The position numbers and the translations under genes are program-made. Shown in pieces: positions 1 through 7,538 of a DNA stretch of 64,000 nt; positions within the stretch are counted from its first letter, which is position 1, and every line of letters begins with the position of its first letter. Source of the stretch: DASUCS01 sp041166745 (GTDB lineage: Bacteria > Actinomycetota > Acidimicrobiia > Acidimicrobiales > JACDCH01); NCBI GenBank assembly GCA_041166745.1, contig JBEEGH010000028.1:124001-188000 (forward strand). Reading direction: 5' to 3'. The notes below the pieces were generated by a model. The model was not told where the DNA came from and ran no database searches. It worked only from the letters and a program-made list of their open reading frames with translations.

Positions 1-273
1 ACCCAAGTCGACAAGGGCTCGAACGTCACGATCATCGTGTCATCCGGCAAGCCCCAGGTGAGTGTGCCGTCGGTGACCGAACTCACGAAGGCGGCGGCCG
101 ACAACGCCATCACCAACGCCGGACTGGTGCCGCACGCGACCTGCCACATCACCGGTGGCGCGCCTGCGGGCGGCAAGGTCACGAGTCAGGACCCGACCGC
201 CAACACCAAGGTCGACAAAGGGACGACGGTCAACTACGACGTCGACACTTCTGATCCCACGCTTTGCGCTTAA
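1..273 (+). CDS. pknB: PASTA-domain serine/threonine kinase, 3' end only
   Basis: This is the C-terminal end of a gene that begins before the window; the frame is open from base 1 to the TAA at 271-273. The visible 90 residues hold the tail of one PASTA repeat and one complete PASTA repeat (roughly residues 20-87, starting at VSVPSVTELTK), the extracellular peptidoglycan/muropeptide-binding module of PknB/StkP-type kinases. The kinase and membrane segment are not visible, so a PASTA penicillin-binding protein cannot be fully excluded. In mycobacteria pknB lies beside trpG/pabA and crgA near oriC, exactly as here, which favours pknB. It converges with pabA and shares 4 bases with it. Confidence 0.75.
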   Translation, partial: TQVDKGSNVTIIVSSGKPQVSVPSVTELTKAAADNAITNAGLVPHATCHITGGAPAGGKVTSQDPTANTKVDKGTTVNYDVDTSDPTLCA

Positions 274-857
274 GACACCACTTGGGTCATCGCGAGGAAG
301 TTGCGCAGCAGGTCGTGACCTGACGCCGTGAGGATCGACTCCGGGTGGAACTGCACACCTTCGACGGCGTACTCGCGGTGGCGCAACCCCATCACGATGC
401 CGTCGTCGGTCTCGGCGGTGATCTCGAGCTCATCGGGAACCGACGCCCGGTCGACGATGAGCGAGTGATACCGCGTCGCCTCGAACGGATTGGGCAGCCC
501 TTCGAACAGGCCACGGCCGTCGTGGTGGATGATGGAGGTCTTGCCATGCATGACCTGCGGAGCGCGCACGACCTGTCCGCCGAACACCTGGCCCATGCAC
601 TGATGACCGAGGCACACCCCGAACACGGGCCGGCGGCCGGCGAATGACCGGATCACGTCGTTGGACAATCCGGCATCATCGGGCGTACCGGGGCCCGGGG
701 AGATCAGGATGGCATCGGGATCGAGCCCGAAGATCTCGTCAAGTGTCAGCGCGTCGTGCCGATGGACGATGGGATCAGCTCCCAGCTCGCCCAGATACTG
801 GACGAGGTTGTAGACGAACGAGTCGTAGTTGTCGATGACCAAGACGCGGGGACGCAT
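270..857 (-). CDS. pabA: glutamine amidotransferase component of aminodeoxychorismate/anthranilate synthase
   Basis: A 195-residue class I glutamine amidotransferase. It hydrolyses glutamine and passes ammonia to the chorismate-binding partner (PabB or TrpE) for folate or tryptophan synthesis. The start MRPRVLVIDNYDSF, the oxyanion segment SPGPGTP and the nucleophile in GVCLGHQ (Cys82) are visible; the His/Glu of the triad lie in FHPES near residues 171-173. Length is normal for a free-standing subunit. No PabB/TrpE gene is in the window, so folate versus tryptophan use cannot be decided; the mycobacterial neighbour of pknB is annotated trpG/pabA. Its stop overlaps the converging kinase gene by 4 bases. 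Confidence 0.9.
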   Translation of the reverse strand: MRPRVLVIDNYDSFVYNLVQYLGELGADPIVHRHDALTLDEIFGLDPDAILISPGPGTPDDAGLSNDVIRSFAGRRPVFGVCLGHQCMGQVFGGQVVRAPQVMHGKTSIIHHDGRGLFEGLPNPFEATRYHSLIVDRASVPDELEITAETDDGIVMGLRHREYAVEGVQFHPESILTASGHDLLRNFLAMTQVVS

Positions 858-880
858 AGAACATTCGGGAGGGTACTCGG

Positions 881-1801
881 GTGCCTGATCAGGGTCGCCG
901 GGGTTCTCTGTCGCACCGACTCTCGGCTTCGACGCGGATCCTCGCCGTCGAGGACGAGGACGACATCGCCGAATTCCTGCGGGCCTATTTCCGGGCCAGC
1001 GGCTACGACCTCGTGCACCTCGACCCGTCCAGTCCGGCCGAGGTGATCGACGCCATCGATGAGCACCGGCCCGACCTGATCCTCCTCGACTACGGGCTGC
1101 GAGGGTTCTCCGGCGACGACGCGTATCGCCTGATCCGAGCGCAGGAGCGGTTCGCGTTCCTGCCCGTGATCGTCGTGACGGGCGACGCCACCGCGAAGGC
1201 GAAGAGCGCGGTCAGCGCAACCGGGCTCGACGGATTCGTCGCCAAACCGTTCAATGTCAACACGCTGGCCGGTCTCGTGGCCGAACGCATCGAGGGCGCC
1301 CGCACGGTTTCCGAAGGCGGACGTGACGAGACCCTCGGCGTGATGACCCAGTCGTATCTGACGGCCCGGTTGAGCGACGAGATCAACGCCGCGGGCTCCG
1401 GCCACTCGGTCTCGTTCGCACTGGTGCAGCTCCGCACGCTCGGGGCGATCCATTCCGCGGCCGGGGCCGCAGGCGTCACGTTCGTCGTACGCGAGTTGAT
1501 CGCGTTCGCCCGTGGTCGGCTGCCGGACGGTGCGGTGCTCGGCCGCACCGACGCCAACGAGCTCGCGGTGTTGCTCTCCGGATCGTCGGCCGCGACCCTC
1601 GAACCGGTGCTCGCCGCGGCGTTGGCCGCCAGCCCGGGGACGGTCAGCCTTCCGGGCGGCGCGACGGTCACGGTCGAGTTGGCCGCCGGGCTGGCCTCGT
1701 TTCCCGAGCACGCCGGCTCGGTCGACGAGCTCTACATGGCCGCCGACGCCGCCCTCGCTGACGCCATCGACGGCGGCCAGGCGCTGGCTGTCGCCATCTA
1801 G
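881..1801 (+). CDS. response regulator with degenerate GGDEF output domain
   Basis: A 306-residue cytoplasmic protein. Residues 18-130 form a receiver domain with acidic cluster EDEDD and phospho-acceptor Asp70 in LILLDYGL, followed by the conserved Thr/Lys region (VTGDA, KPF). The second half follows a diguanylate-cyclase fold to its end (AGLASFPEHAGSVDELYMAA is typical), but the signature reads LGRTDANELAVLL where an active enzyme has RxGGDEF. It is therefore probably catalytically dead, acting as a phosphorylation-gated GTP or protein binding module. GTG start at 881 is preceded by GGGAGGG (867-873) at 7 nt. It diverges from pabA and is followed by crgA. Confidence 0.75.
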   Translation: MPDQGRRGSLSHRLSASTRILAVEDEDDIAEFLRAYFRASGYDLVHLDPSSPAEVIDAIDEHRPDLILLDYGLRGFSGDDAYRLIRAQERFAFLPVIVVTGDATAKAKSAVSATGLDGFVAKPFNVNTLAGLVAERIEGARTVSEGGRDETLGVMTQSYLTARLSDEINAAGSGHSVSFALVQLRTLGAIHSAAGAAGVTFVVRELIAFARGRLPDGAVLGRTDANELAVLLSGSSAATLEPVLAAALAASPGTVSLPGGATVTVELAAGLASFPEHAGSVDELYMAADAALADAIDGGQALAVAI

Positions 1802-1832
1802 GGACGCGAGGGCTCTAGTAAGTTCCGCCGTG

Positions 1833-2132
1833 ATGGCGAAGCCCACGAAACGACGGGTGCAAGGCGGCCGAACAACGCCGAAGGGCGGCCCCACGCGGGC
1901 CCCCAAGGTCACCGAGCCGACCCCCAGCGCGCGGTACACGCCCCCGATCCCGCGCGACGTGAAGATCAGCCCGATCTGGGTGCCGATCCTGATGTTCGTC
2001 TTCCTCGGGATCGGAACGCTGGTGATCCTCGTCAACTACACCGGAGCGGTATGGGACACGAGCAACTGGGTACTGCTCGGTGGCCTCGGCGCGATTCTCG
2101 CCGGCATCGTGACGGCCACGCAGTACCACTGA
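1833..2132 (+). CDS. crgA: cell division protein CrgA
   Basis: A 99-residue membrane protein with a basic N-terminus (MAKPTKRRVQGGRTTPK), a proline-rich linker and two transmembrane helices (about residues 48-68 and 78-95), ending ATQYH. CrgA proteins of actinobacteria have this two-helix layout and a short terminal WH/YH tail; they recruit divisome and peptidoglycan proteins (FtsZ, FtsQ, FtsI, CwsA in mycobacteria) at midcell. Neighbourhood with pabA and a PASTA kinase matches the mycobacterial order, which strengthens the call. The open frame extends upstream, but ATG at 1833 gives the family's usual length. Confidence 0.85.
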   Translation: MAKPTKRRVQGGRTTPKGGPTRAPKVTEPTPSARYTPPIPRDVKISPIWVPILMFVFLGIGTLVILVNYTGAVWDTSNWVLLGGLGAILAGIVTATQYH

Positions 2133-2232
2133 GGCATAGTCCAGATGAACAGTGTGTAACCGTTCCGTCGCGCCAGAGTTACAACGGTGTGGTTCTCCCC
2201 AGGTTGATCCACACGCTGTGGAAAGACTCAGG

Positions 2233-2490
2233 TCAGTCGTCGAGGAGATTCGCGACGAGATCCATCTCGTCCTGGCAGTGCCGTGGCGGTTCGGGTACCG
2301 CGTCGTTCGCCGCTGTCATCCGCAGCTCGGTGCCGCAGATCGAGCACCGGTAGAGCAGCTTCACCTTGCGCAGCTCCCCAGGCGGGGGCGGCTCAGGGAT
2401 CGGGCGAGCCAACCCGCCGAGCATCGTCGTACCGACGCGCCAGATCAGCAGTCCGGCCATGACGGCTATCGCGAGCTTGACGACGATCAT
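2233..2490 (-). CDS. small membrane-anchored zinc-ribbon-like protein
   Basis: An 85-residue protein starting at the ATG at 2490. One N-terminal transmembrane helix (IVVKLAIAVMAGLLIW) is followed by a proline-rich linker (PIPEPPPPGE) and a soluble tail with a Cys-x2-Cys pair (YRCSICGTE) and a later single Cys (PPRHC), which could bind zinc. The tail is rich in acidic residues and ends MDLVANLLDD. I do not recognise a named family or a function. The frame is open up to 2556, but that extension runs into a strong hairpin and adds no plausible domain. It lies downstream of the thiolase on the same strand and converges with crgA. Confidence 0.6.
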   Translation of the reverse strand: MIVVKLAIAVMAGLLIWRVGTTMLGGLARPIPEPPPPGELRKVKLLYRCSICGTELRMTAANDAVPEPPRHCQDEMDLVANLLDD

Positions 2491-2517
2491 GCCGTGCCAG
2501 TCTGCCCCCGTTCTGCC

Positions 2518-2550
2518 GGTTTCTTTCGCCGCCACGCGGCGAAAGAAACC
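2518..2550. terminator. perfect 15-bp inverted repeat, possible bidirectional terminator
   Basis: Two 15-base arms (2518-2532 and 2536-2550) are exactly complementary with a 3-base CAC loop. The outer half of the stem is a run of T on one side and A on the other, so transcripts on either strand would give a stem bordered by an A/U-rich base. It separates the thiolase from the small zinc-ribbon gene. Confidence 0.5.
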
Positions 2551-2574
2551 GCACAAACGTGAGCGCTACAGCCG

Positions 2575-2709
2575 CTCGATGATGGTGGCGTTGGCCCCAT
2601 CTCTTGCGCCGCCTGCGGCGACGCTGGCCAACGCCGGGCCTGGCGGCCCGCTTGCTCGTCAGGTCTCCCGACGGGTCAACCCAACCTCTCGATGATGGTG
2701 GCGTTGGCC
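2575..2709. repeat. duplicated 3' end of the thiolase gene (22-bp direct repeat)
   Basis: The 22 bases at 2688-2709, which encode the conserved thiolase C-terminus A-N-A-T-I-I-E-R, recur exactly at 2575-2596, 113 bp downstream of the gene. On the minus strand the second copy reads the same residues and runs in frame to a TAG at 2566-2568. It looks like the relic end of a second thiolase copy or a small tail duplication; the 91 bp between copies show no matching thiolase sequence. Confidence 0.7.
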
Positions 2710-3875
2710 ATGCCGCCGCCTTCGCACATCGTCTGGAGGCCGTAGCGGCCGCCGGTGCGCTCGAGTTCGTTGAGCAGCGTGGCCATGAGCTTGGCGCCGG
2801 AGCAGCCGAGCGGGTGGCCGAGCGCGATCGCGCCACCGTTGACGTTGACCTTGGCCATGTCCGGGTGATGCTCCTTCTCCCACGAGAGCACGACGGATGC
2901 GAACGCCTCGTTGATCTCGGTGAGGTCCATGTCGTCCATGGAGAGCTTGGCCTTCTCGAGCACCTTGGCCGTGGCCGGGATTGGGCCGGTGAGCATCATG
3001 ACGGGATCGACGCCGGCCAGGGCGAACTGCACGAACCGGGCCCGGGGCTTGAGGCCGAGTTGCGCGGCCCGCTCCTCGCTCATGATGAGCATGGCGGCGG
3101 CCCCATCGGTGATCTGCGACGAGTTGCCGGCGGTGACCTTGCCGTCCGGCTTGAAGGCCGGCTTGAGCTGGGCCAGCGTCTCGACCGTCGTGCCGGGGCG
3201 GATGCCCTCGTCGGAGGTCACGAGCGCGTCGGACTCGATGACCTTCCTGGTCTCCTTGTCGAGGCGCTTCTCGGCGACCGGGATGATCTCGTTGTCGTAG
3301 CGCCCTTCCTTGGTCGCCTGCTCGGCCAGCTGCTGGCTGCGGGCGCCGAACGCGTCGAGGTCTTCACGGGAGAGGTTCCACTTGTCGGCGATCATCTCGG
3401 CCGAGATGCCCTGGGGCACGAGCCCACCGACGTCGGCGTAGCGCAGGCCGACGGCGGGTCCGAACGGGAAGCCGAACGTGCCGTCGCCGATCGACGCACC
3501 CATCGGCACGAGGCTCATCAACTCGACACCGGCGGCGACGACGATGTCGTACGCCCCGGCGATCACACCCTGAGCCGCGAAGTGAGCCGCTTGTTGCGAG
3601 GAGCCGCACTGGCGGTCGACCGTGGTCGACGGCACGGACTCCGGGAACCCGGCGGCGAGCACGGCGTTGCGGCCGATGTTCACGGCCTGCGCGCCGGTCT
3701 GCATGACACAGCCCATGATCACGTCGTCGATGAGCGCGGGATCGAGGTCGTTGCGCTGGACGAGGGCCTTGAGCACCTCGGCGCCCAGGTCTGCGGGATG
3801 CCAACCGGAGAGCTTTCCGTTGCGCTTGCCGCCGGCGGTGCGGACGGCGTCGACGATGACGGCAGTGGTGGCCAT
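2676..3875 (-). CDS. acetyl-CoA acetyltransferase / 3-ketoacyl-CoA thiolase
   Basis: A 399-residue thiolase. It catalyses reversible acyl transfer between acyl-CoA and acetyl-CoA, in beta-oxidation or acetoacetyl-CoA formation. Nucleophile Cys90 lies in DRQCGSSQQA; the second active-site parts are NEAFA, the His of GHPLGCSGA and the Cys of CEGGG near the C-terminus. The chosen ATG at 3875 has AAGGAG (3883-3888) at good spacing; the frame is open 32 codons further, but that would overlap the operator. A TetR-type palindrome lies about 40 bp upstream. DRQCGSSQQA, rather than the NxxC of biosynthetic PhaA enzymes, fits a degradative thiolase of the actinobacterial FadA type; substrate length is unknown. 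Confidence 0.9.
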   Translation of the reverse strand: MATTAVIVDAVRTAGGKRNGKLSGWHPADLGAEVLKALVQRNDLDPALIDDVIMGCVMQTGAQAVNIGRNAVLAAGFPESVPSTTVDRQCGSSQQAAHFAAQGVIAGAYDIVVAAGVELMSLVPMGASIGDGTFGFPFGPAVGLRYADVGGLVPQGISAEMIADKWNLSREDLDAFGARSQQLAEQATKEGRYDNEIIPVAEKRLDKETRKVIESDALVTSDEGIRPGTTVETLAQLKPAFKPDGKVTAGNSSQITDGAAAMLIMSEERAAQLGLKPRARFVQFALAGVDPVMMLTGPIPATAKVLEKAKLSMDDMDLTEINEAFASVVLSWEKEHHPDMAKVNVNGGAIALGHPLGCSGAKLMATLLNELERTGGRYGLQTMCEGGGMANATIIERLG

Positions 3876-3912
3876 GGACGGGCTCCTTGCGTTTCGTGCG
3901 AAAGTGTGGTCT

Positions 3913-3930
3913 CTTGACCGCTCGGTCAAG
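3913..3930. promoter_or_regulatory. TetR-type palindromic operator upstream of the thiolase
   Basis: CTTGACCG-CT-CGGTCAAG is a perfect 8-bp inverted repeat with a 2-bp centre, 37 bp upstream of the thiolase ATG. The TGACCGnnCGGTCA form is typical of TetR-family repressors that control fatty-acid oxidation genes. No TetR gene is in the window, so the regulator would be encoded elsewhere. Confidence 0.55.
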
Positions 3931-3997
3931 AACGCTACCGAAGTCTGGCCATTTCTGGCCCGGCGGGTCAAACGGTGGTGAAGTGGAGGCAGTGGGG

Positions 3998-5176
3998 GTG
4001 GGCGACAGCAACGCGGAAGCCAGATTGGCGCGCATTCTCGACGCGCAATCCGTCCTCGCGCGAGTGGCCGCGACCCTCGGACCTGACCTCGACATCGACG
4101 AGGTACTGACGACGGTGCTCACCGCCATGCGCAAGATCGTCGACTTCAAGGGCGGCACCGTTCAGCTCATCGACGAGCGCGGGGTGTACATCGCCGCGTC
4201 GGATCCGCCGGTCACTCCGGAGATGGCCTCGCTGCGTGTGCGTCTCGGTGAGGGCATCTCGGGTCGAGTGATCACCACGGGCCGCGCACTGTGGTCCGGC
4301 GACATCAAGCAGGACGAACGGGTCAGCATTGCCATGCGCACCGCGGGCAGCAACGCCGACACCCACAGCTATCTCGCGGTTCCTCTCGTCTGCCTCGGCG
4401 AAGTCATCGGCGCGTTGCAGATCGACGCGAAAGAGTTCGACGCGTTCGACGAAGACGATGTCACGTTGCTGGAAGGACTCGCTGCGCAAGTCGCAGGAGT
4501 GATCGAGAGCGCCCGCCGCTACGCGCTGGTGATGGAGCTCGAGCGATTGAAGAGCGATTTCATCTCGCGCGTGTCGCACGAGTTGCGCACACCGATCACG
4601 ATCATCGACGGATTCGTGATGACGATGCTCGACCACGGCGAACGTCTCGACGCAGACGCCCGCCGCGACATGCTCACCCGTTGTCGCACCGCCAGCGCGC
4701 GCCTGTCGCGCCTCATCGAGGAGCTCATCACGTTGGCCCGCCTGGAGACCGGAGTCATCCAGTCGCAGCCGGCACCAACGAAGATGAAGAAGCTGCTCAA
4801 CGACGTCGCTCTGGCCGCCACCGATCCCTCGGTGGTGCACATCGATGCGCCCGACGATCTCGTGCTCGACATCGATCCAGAACTGACGCGTCGCGCGCTC
4901 GGGTTCCTGATCGACAACGCCGCCAAGTACGGACAAGAGGCGACGGTCGTGATCACGGACGGCGGTGTCATCGAGGTCCTCGATCGCGGCCCGGGCATCG
5001 CCAGCGACGTCAAGGAGTCGGTGTTCGAGCTCTTCACCCGGGGACGAGCGACGACCGACATCCCAGGGCTGGGGCTCGGGCTCCCGATGGCGCGCACGCT
5101 GGTGGCGGCCATGGGCGGGGAAATGACCATCGACGACCGCCCCGGTGGTGGCACAGTCGTCCGCATCGTTCTCTGA
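3998..5176 (+). CDS. GAF-domain sensor histidine kinase
   Basis: A 392-residue soluble kinase: a GAF sensor domain (about residues 20-175), a HisKA dimerisation domain with the phospho-acceptor in SRVSHELRTP (His194), and an HATPase_c domain with N box (LIDNAAKYG), G1 (DRGPGIA) and G2 (GLGLGLP). The GTG at 3998 is chosen because GGAGG (3985-3989) lies 8 nt before it and the protein then starts just before the GAF helix; the frame is open from 3887. No membrane segment is seen, so the signal is cytoplasmic. No response regulator is adjacent. It runs divergently from the thiolase. Confidence 0.85.
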   Translation: MGDSNAEARLARILDAQSVLARVAATLGPDLDIDEVLTTVLTAMRKIVDFKGGTVQLIDERGVYIAASDPPVTPEMASLRVRLGEGISGRVITTGRALWSGDIKQDERVSIAMRTAGSNADTHSYLAVPLVCLGEVIGALQIDAKEFDAFDEDDVTLLEGLAAQVAGVIESARRYALVMELERLKSDFISRVSHELRTPITIIDGFVMTMLDHGERLDADARRDMLTRCRTASARLSRLIEELITLARLETGVIQSQPAPTKMKKLLNDVALAATDPSVVHIDAPDDLVLDIDPELTRRALGFLIDNAAKYGQEATVVITDGGVIEVLDRGPGIASDVKESVFELFTRGRATTDIPGLGLGLPMARTLVAAMGGEMTIDDRPGGGTVVRIVL

Positions 5177-5192
5177 CCACCGAGCTCTCTCG

Positions 5193-5240
5193 AAATCCCG
5201 TGCATAGCCACACACTTTTGTGTTGCTATGCACGGGATTT
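5193..5240. repeat. long perfect inverted repeat between kinase and ABC-F genes
   Basis: Arms at 5193-5208 and 5225-5240 are 16 bases each and perfectly complementary. The 16-base spacer itself can pair (ACACA with TGTGT around CTTT), so the whole unit can fold into one long hairpin. It lies 17 bp after the kinase stop and just before the ABC-F start. No T-run follows, so a simple terminator is not obvious. Confidence 0.7.
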
Positions 5241-5252
5241 GCTTCGCTTGCC

Positions 5253-6863
5253 ATGACTGCCACCTTGCTTGCGCGCGATCTGACGCTGTCCTTCGGCGAC
5301 CAACTCGTCCTCGATGCGGTCGACGTTGGTGTTTCGTCGCGCGACCGCGTTGGGGTCGTCGGTCCGAACGGCACCGGCAAGACGACGCTGTTACGCGTGC
5401 TCGCGGGGCTGCAGGTGCCCGATCGCGGATCGCTGTCCCTCGCACCACCCACCGCAACGGTCGGCTACCTCCCCCAGGAGCCCGAGCGACGCGCCGGCGA
5501 GACCGTGCGTGCGTTCTTCGCTCGACGCACCGGCGTGATCGCCGCCACCGCGGAGTTGGAAGCGGCCACGGAGACCATCGCGGCCGACCACGATCGGTAC
5601 GACACCGCCCTCGCCCGCTGGCTCGCGCTCGGTGGTGCCGACCTCGACGCTCGCATCGGGCCCATGTGGGCGGGCCTCGGACTCGACGCTCGACTTCTCG
5701 ACCAGGACATGACCACGCTCTCCGGCGGACAGGCGGCGCGCGCGTCCCTCGGCGCGATCCTGCTCGCCCAGTTCGACGTGTTCCTGCTCGACGAGCCGAC
5801 GAACGACCTCGACTTCGACGGCCTCGCCCGGCTCGAGAGCTTCCTCGACAGCCTCCCCGGCGCGGCGATGATCGTGTCGCACGACCGCGCCTTCCTCGAG
5901 CGCACGATCACCAGCGTGCTCGAGCTCGATGCGCAGAGTCATCGGGCCAGTGTGTTCGCCGGCGGGTGGCTCGCCTATCTCGAGGAACGCGCGACCGCGC
6001 GGCGCCACGCCGAGGAAGCATTCGAAGTCTTCCAAGCCAAGCGCAGCACCCTGGAGGATCGAGCGCGCTCGCAGCGCCAGTGGGCCGTGCAGGGCGTGGC
6101 CAAGGCGAAGAAGAACCCGAAGGACAACGACAAGGCTCAGCGCGACTTCCGGTTGAACCGCACCGAGAAGCAGGCCGCCAAGGTGCGCGTGACCGAGAAG
6201 GCGCTCGACCGGCTCGACGTCGTCGAGAAGCCGTTCGAAGCCTGGCAGCTCCAGCTCTCGATCGCATCGGCACCTCGGTCGGGCGCGGTCGTGGCTCGCT
6301 TGAACGACGCCGTCGTGCGGCGCGGCGACTTCACGCTCGGGCCGATCGACGTCGAGATCGGTTGGGCCGAGCGCGTGGCCATTCTCGGGCCGAACGGCAG
6401 CGGCAAGACGACGTTGCTCAACGCGTTGCTCGGACGGCTCCCGTTGACCGCGGGAACGCAGTGGCTCGGACCGGGTGTCGTTGTCGGCGAGATCGATCAA
6501 GCCCGTTCGAGCCTGACCACCGACGTGCCCGTCCTCGATGCGTTCGTGCGGGCCAGTGGGTTGCAGCGAGAGCAGGAAGCCCGCTCGCTGCTGGCCAAGT
6601 TCGGGCTCGGCCCGGACCACGTCACCCGGCCCATCGCCTCGTTGTCTCCCGGCGAGCGCACTCGGGCGGTGCTGGCCGTGCTCATGGCCCGCGGCACGAA
6701 CTGCCTCGTGCTCGACGAACCCACCAACCACCTTGATCTCGCGGCGATCGAGCAACTCGAGCAGGCCATCGACACCTTCGACGGCACCCTGCTGCTCGTC
6801 ACGCATGATCGGCGCCTGCTCGACGCCGTGCGAATCGACCGAACCATCACGCTTGGCCGTTAG
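5253..6863 (+). CDS. ABC-F family ATPase
   Basis: A 536-residue protein with two ABC ATPase domains and no membrane segments. Domain 1 has Walker A GPNGTGKTT, signature LSGGQAARASL and Walker B LLDEPTNDLD; domain 2 has GPNGSGKTT, LSPGERTRAVL and LVLDEPTNHLD. Between them is a charged, Lys/Arg-rich linker (about residues 245-340), the P-site tRNA interaction motif region of ABC-F proteins, which act on ribosomes (Uup/EttA/antibiotic protection types). Which subgroup is not clear; no drug-resistance neighbours are seen. ATG at 5253 follows the long inverted repeat. queF starts 11 bp downstream on the same strand. Confidence 0.88.
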   Translation: MTATLLARDLTLSFGDQLVLDAVDVGVSSRDRVGVVGPNGTGKTTLLRVLAGLQVPDRGSLSLAPPTATVGYLPQEPERRAGETVRAFFARRTGVIAATAELEAATETIAADHDRYDTALARWLALGGADLDARIGPMWAGLGLDARLLDQDMTTLSGGQAARASLGAILLAQFDVFLLDEPTNDLDFDGLARLESFLDSLPGAAMIVSHDRAFLERTITSVLELDAQSHRASVFAGGWLAYLEERATARRHAEEAFEVFQAKRSTLEDRARSQRQWAVQGVAKAKKNPKDNDKAQRDFRLNRTEKQAAKVRVTEKALDRLDVVEKPFEAWQLQLSIASAPRSGAVVARLNDAVVRRGDFTLGPIDVEIGWAERVAILGPNGSGKTTLLNALLGRLPLTAGTQWLGPGVVVGEIDQARSSLTTDVPVLDAFVRASGLQREQEARSLLAKFGLGPDHVTRPIASLSPGERTRAVLAVLMARGTNCLVLDEPTNHLDLAAIEQLEQAIDTFDGTLLLVTHDRRLLDAVRIDRTITLGR

Positions 6864-6874
6864 TCTCCGCGGCG

Positions 6875-7198
6875 ATGCTCGAGACGTTCGCGGCACCTTC
6901 GACCTGCACGCGGGTGCGGTTCACCTCCGACGAGCTCACATCGCTCTGCCCGCTCACCGGTCAGCCTGATTTCAACTCGATCGAGATCGACTACGAACCA
7001 AACGAGAGCTGCATCGAATCGAAGTCGTTGAAGTTGTACCTCTGGTCGTTCCGCGACAAGCAGGCGTTCGTCGAACAGCTCGCGGCCGAGATCGCCGCTG
7101 AGGTGCAACGGGCGGCAACGCCGTTGCGAGTGCGGGTCACCATCACGCAGCACGCGCGCGGCGGCATCGTCACGGAGGCGACGGCGCAGCTCCCCTGA
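6875..7198 (+). CDS. queF: NADPH-dependent 7-cyano-7-deazaguanine reductase, QueF type
   Basis: A 107-residue tunnelling-fold enzyme that reduces preQ0 to preQ1 in queuosine synthesis. Visible are the catalytic Cys25 and Asp32 in LCPLTGQPD and the NADPH-binding motif ESKSLKLYL. In Bacillus QueF the next motif is FHE; here it reads FVE, so the glutamate is kept but the histidine is replaced by valine. The C-terminus is shorter than in Bacillus QueF and the usual IEVWGKF..RGG segment is divergent, keeping only RGGI. The other queuosine genes queD, queE and queC lie directly opposite; queF and queD overlap at their 3' ends by 29 bp. Confidence 0.82.
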   Translation: MLETFAAPSTCTRVRFTSDELTSLCPLTGQPDFNSIEIDYEPNESCIESKSLKLYLWSFRDKQAFVEQLAAEIAAEVQRAATPLRVRVTITQHARGGIVTEATAQLP

Positions 7199-7538
7199 AC
7201 TCCACGCCCGCGGTACAGGTTTCGCGGACGACGATCTTGCTCAGCCCTGGAAGCTCCAACCGCTCCCAGATCCACATCGCCAATCGCTCGCTCGTCGGGT
7301 TGTCGAGTCCGGGCACCTCGTTGAGGTAGCGATGGTCGAGCTGTTGGTGCAGCGGCGCGAACGCGCGGTCGATGTCCGCGAAGTCCATCACCCACCCAGA
7401 CTCGGCGCCCGGTTCACCCTCGACATGGACCGCCACCATGAACGAGTGACCGTGCAGCCGCGCACACTTGTGCTCGGGGGCGACATTCGGCAGGCGGTGA
7501 GCAGCCTCGAATGTGAACTCCTTGAACACCGAGATCAC
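7170..7538 (-). CDS. queD: 6-carboxy-tetrahydropterin synthase
   Basis: A 122-residue QueD/PTPS-I enzyme converting dihydroneopterin triphosphate to 6-carboxytetrahydropterin, the second step toward preQ0. The zinc ligands are in FEAAHRL and LHGHSF; the catalytic Cys is in EHKCARLHGH, and the Glu in VRETCTAG near the end. The start is a GTG (ISVFKEFTF) whose first bases overlap the queE stop in a GTGA arrangement, pointing to translational coupling. It is the last gene of the hydrolase-cyclase-queC-queE-queD operon and converges with queF, sharing 29 bp. Confidence 0.88.
   Translation of the reverse strand: MISVFKEFTFEAAHRLPNVAPEHKCARLHGHSFMVAVHVEGEPGAESGWVMDFADIDRAFAPLHQQLDHRYLNEVPGLDNPTSERLAMWIWERLELPGLSKIVVRETCTAGVEFRGAAPSPP

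Noticed and set aside
2604..3917. A 437-codon open frame antisense to the thiolase
   Set aside because: It has no recognisable domain and mirrors the thiolase codons; the minus-strand gene has a ribosome site, full catalytic motifs and normal length.
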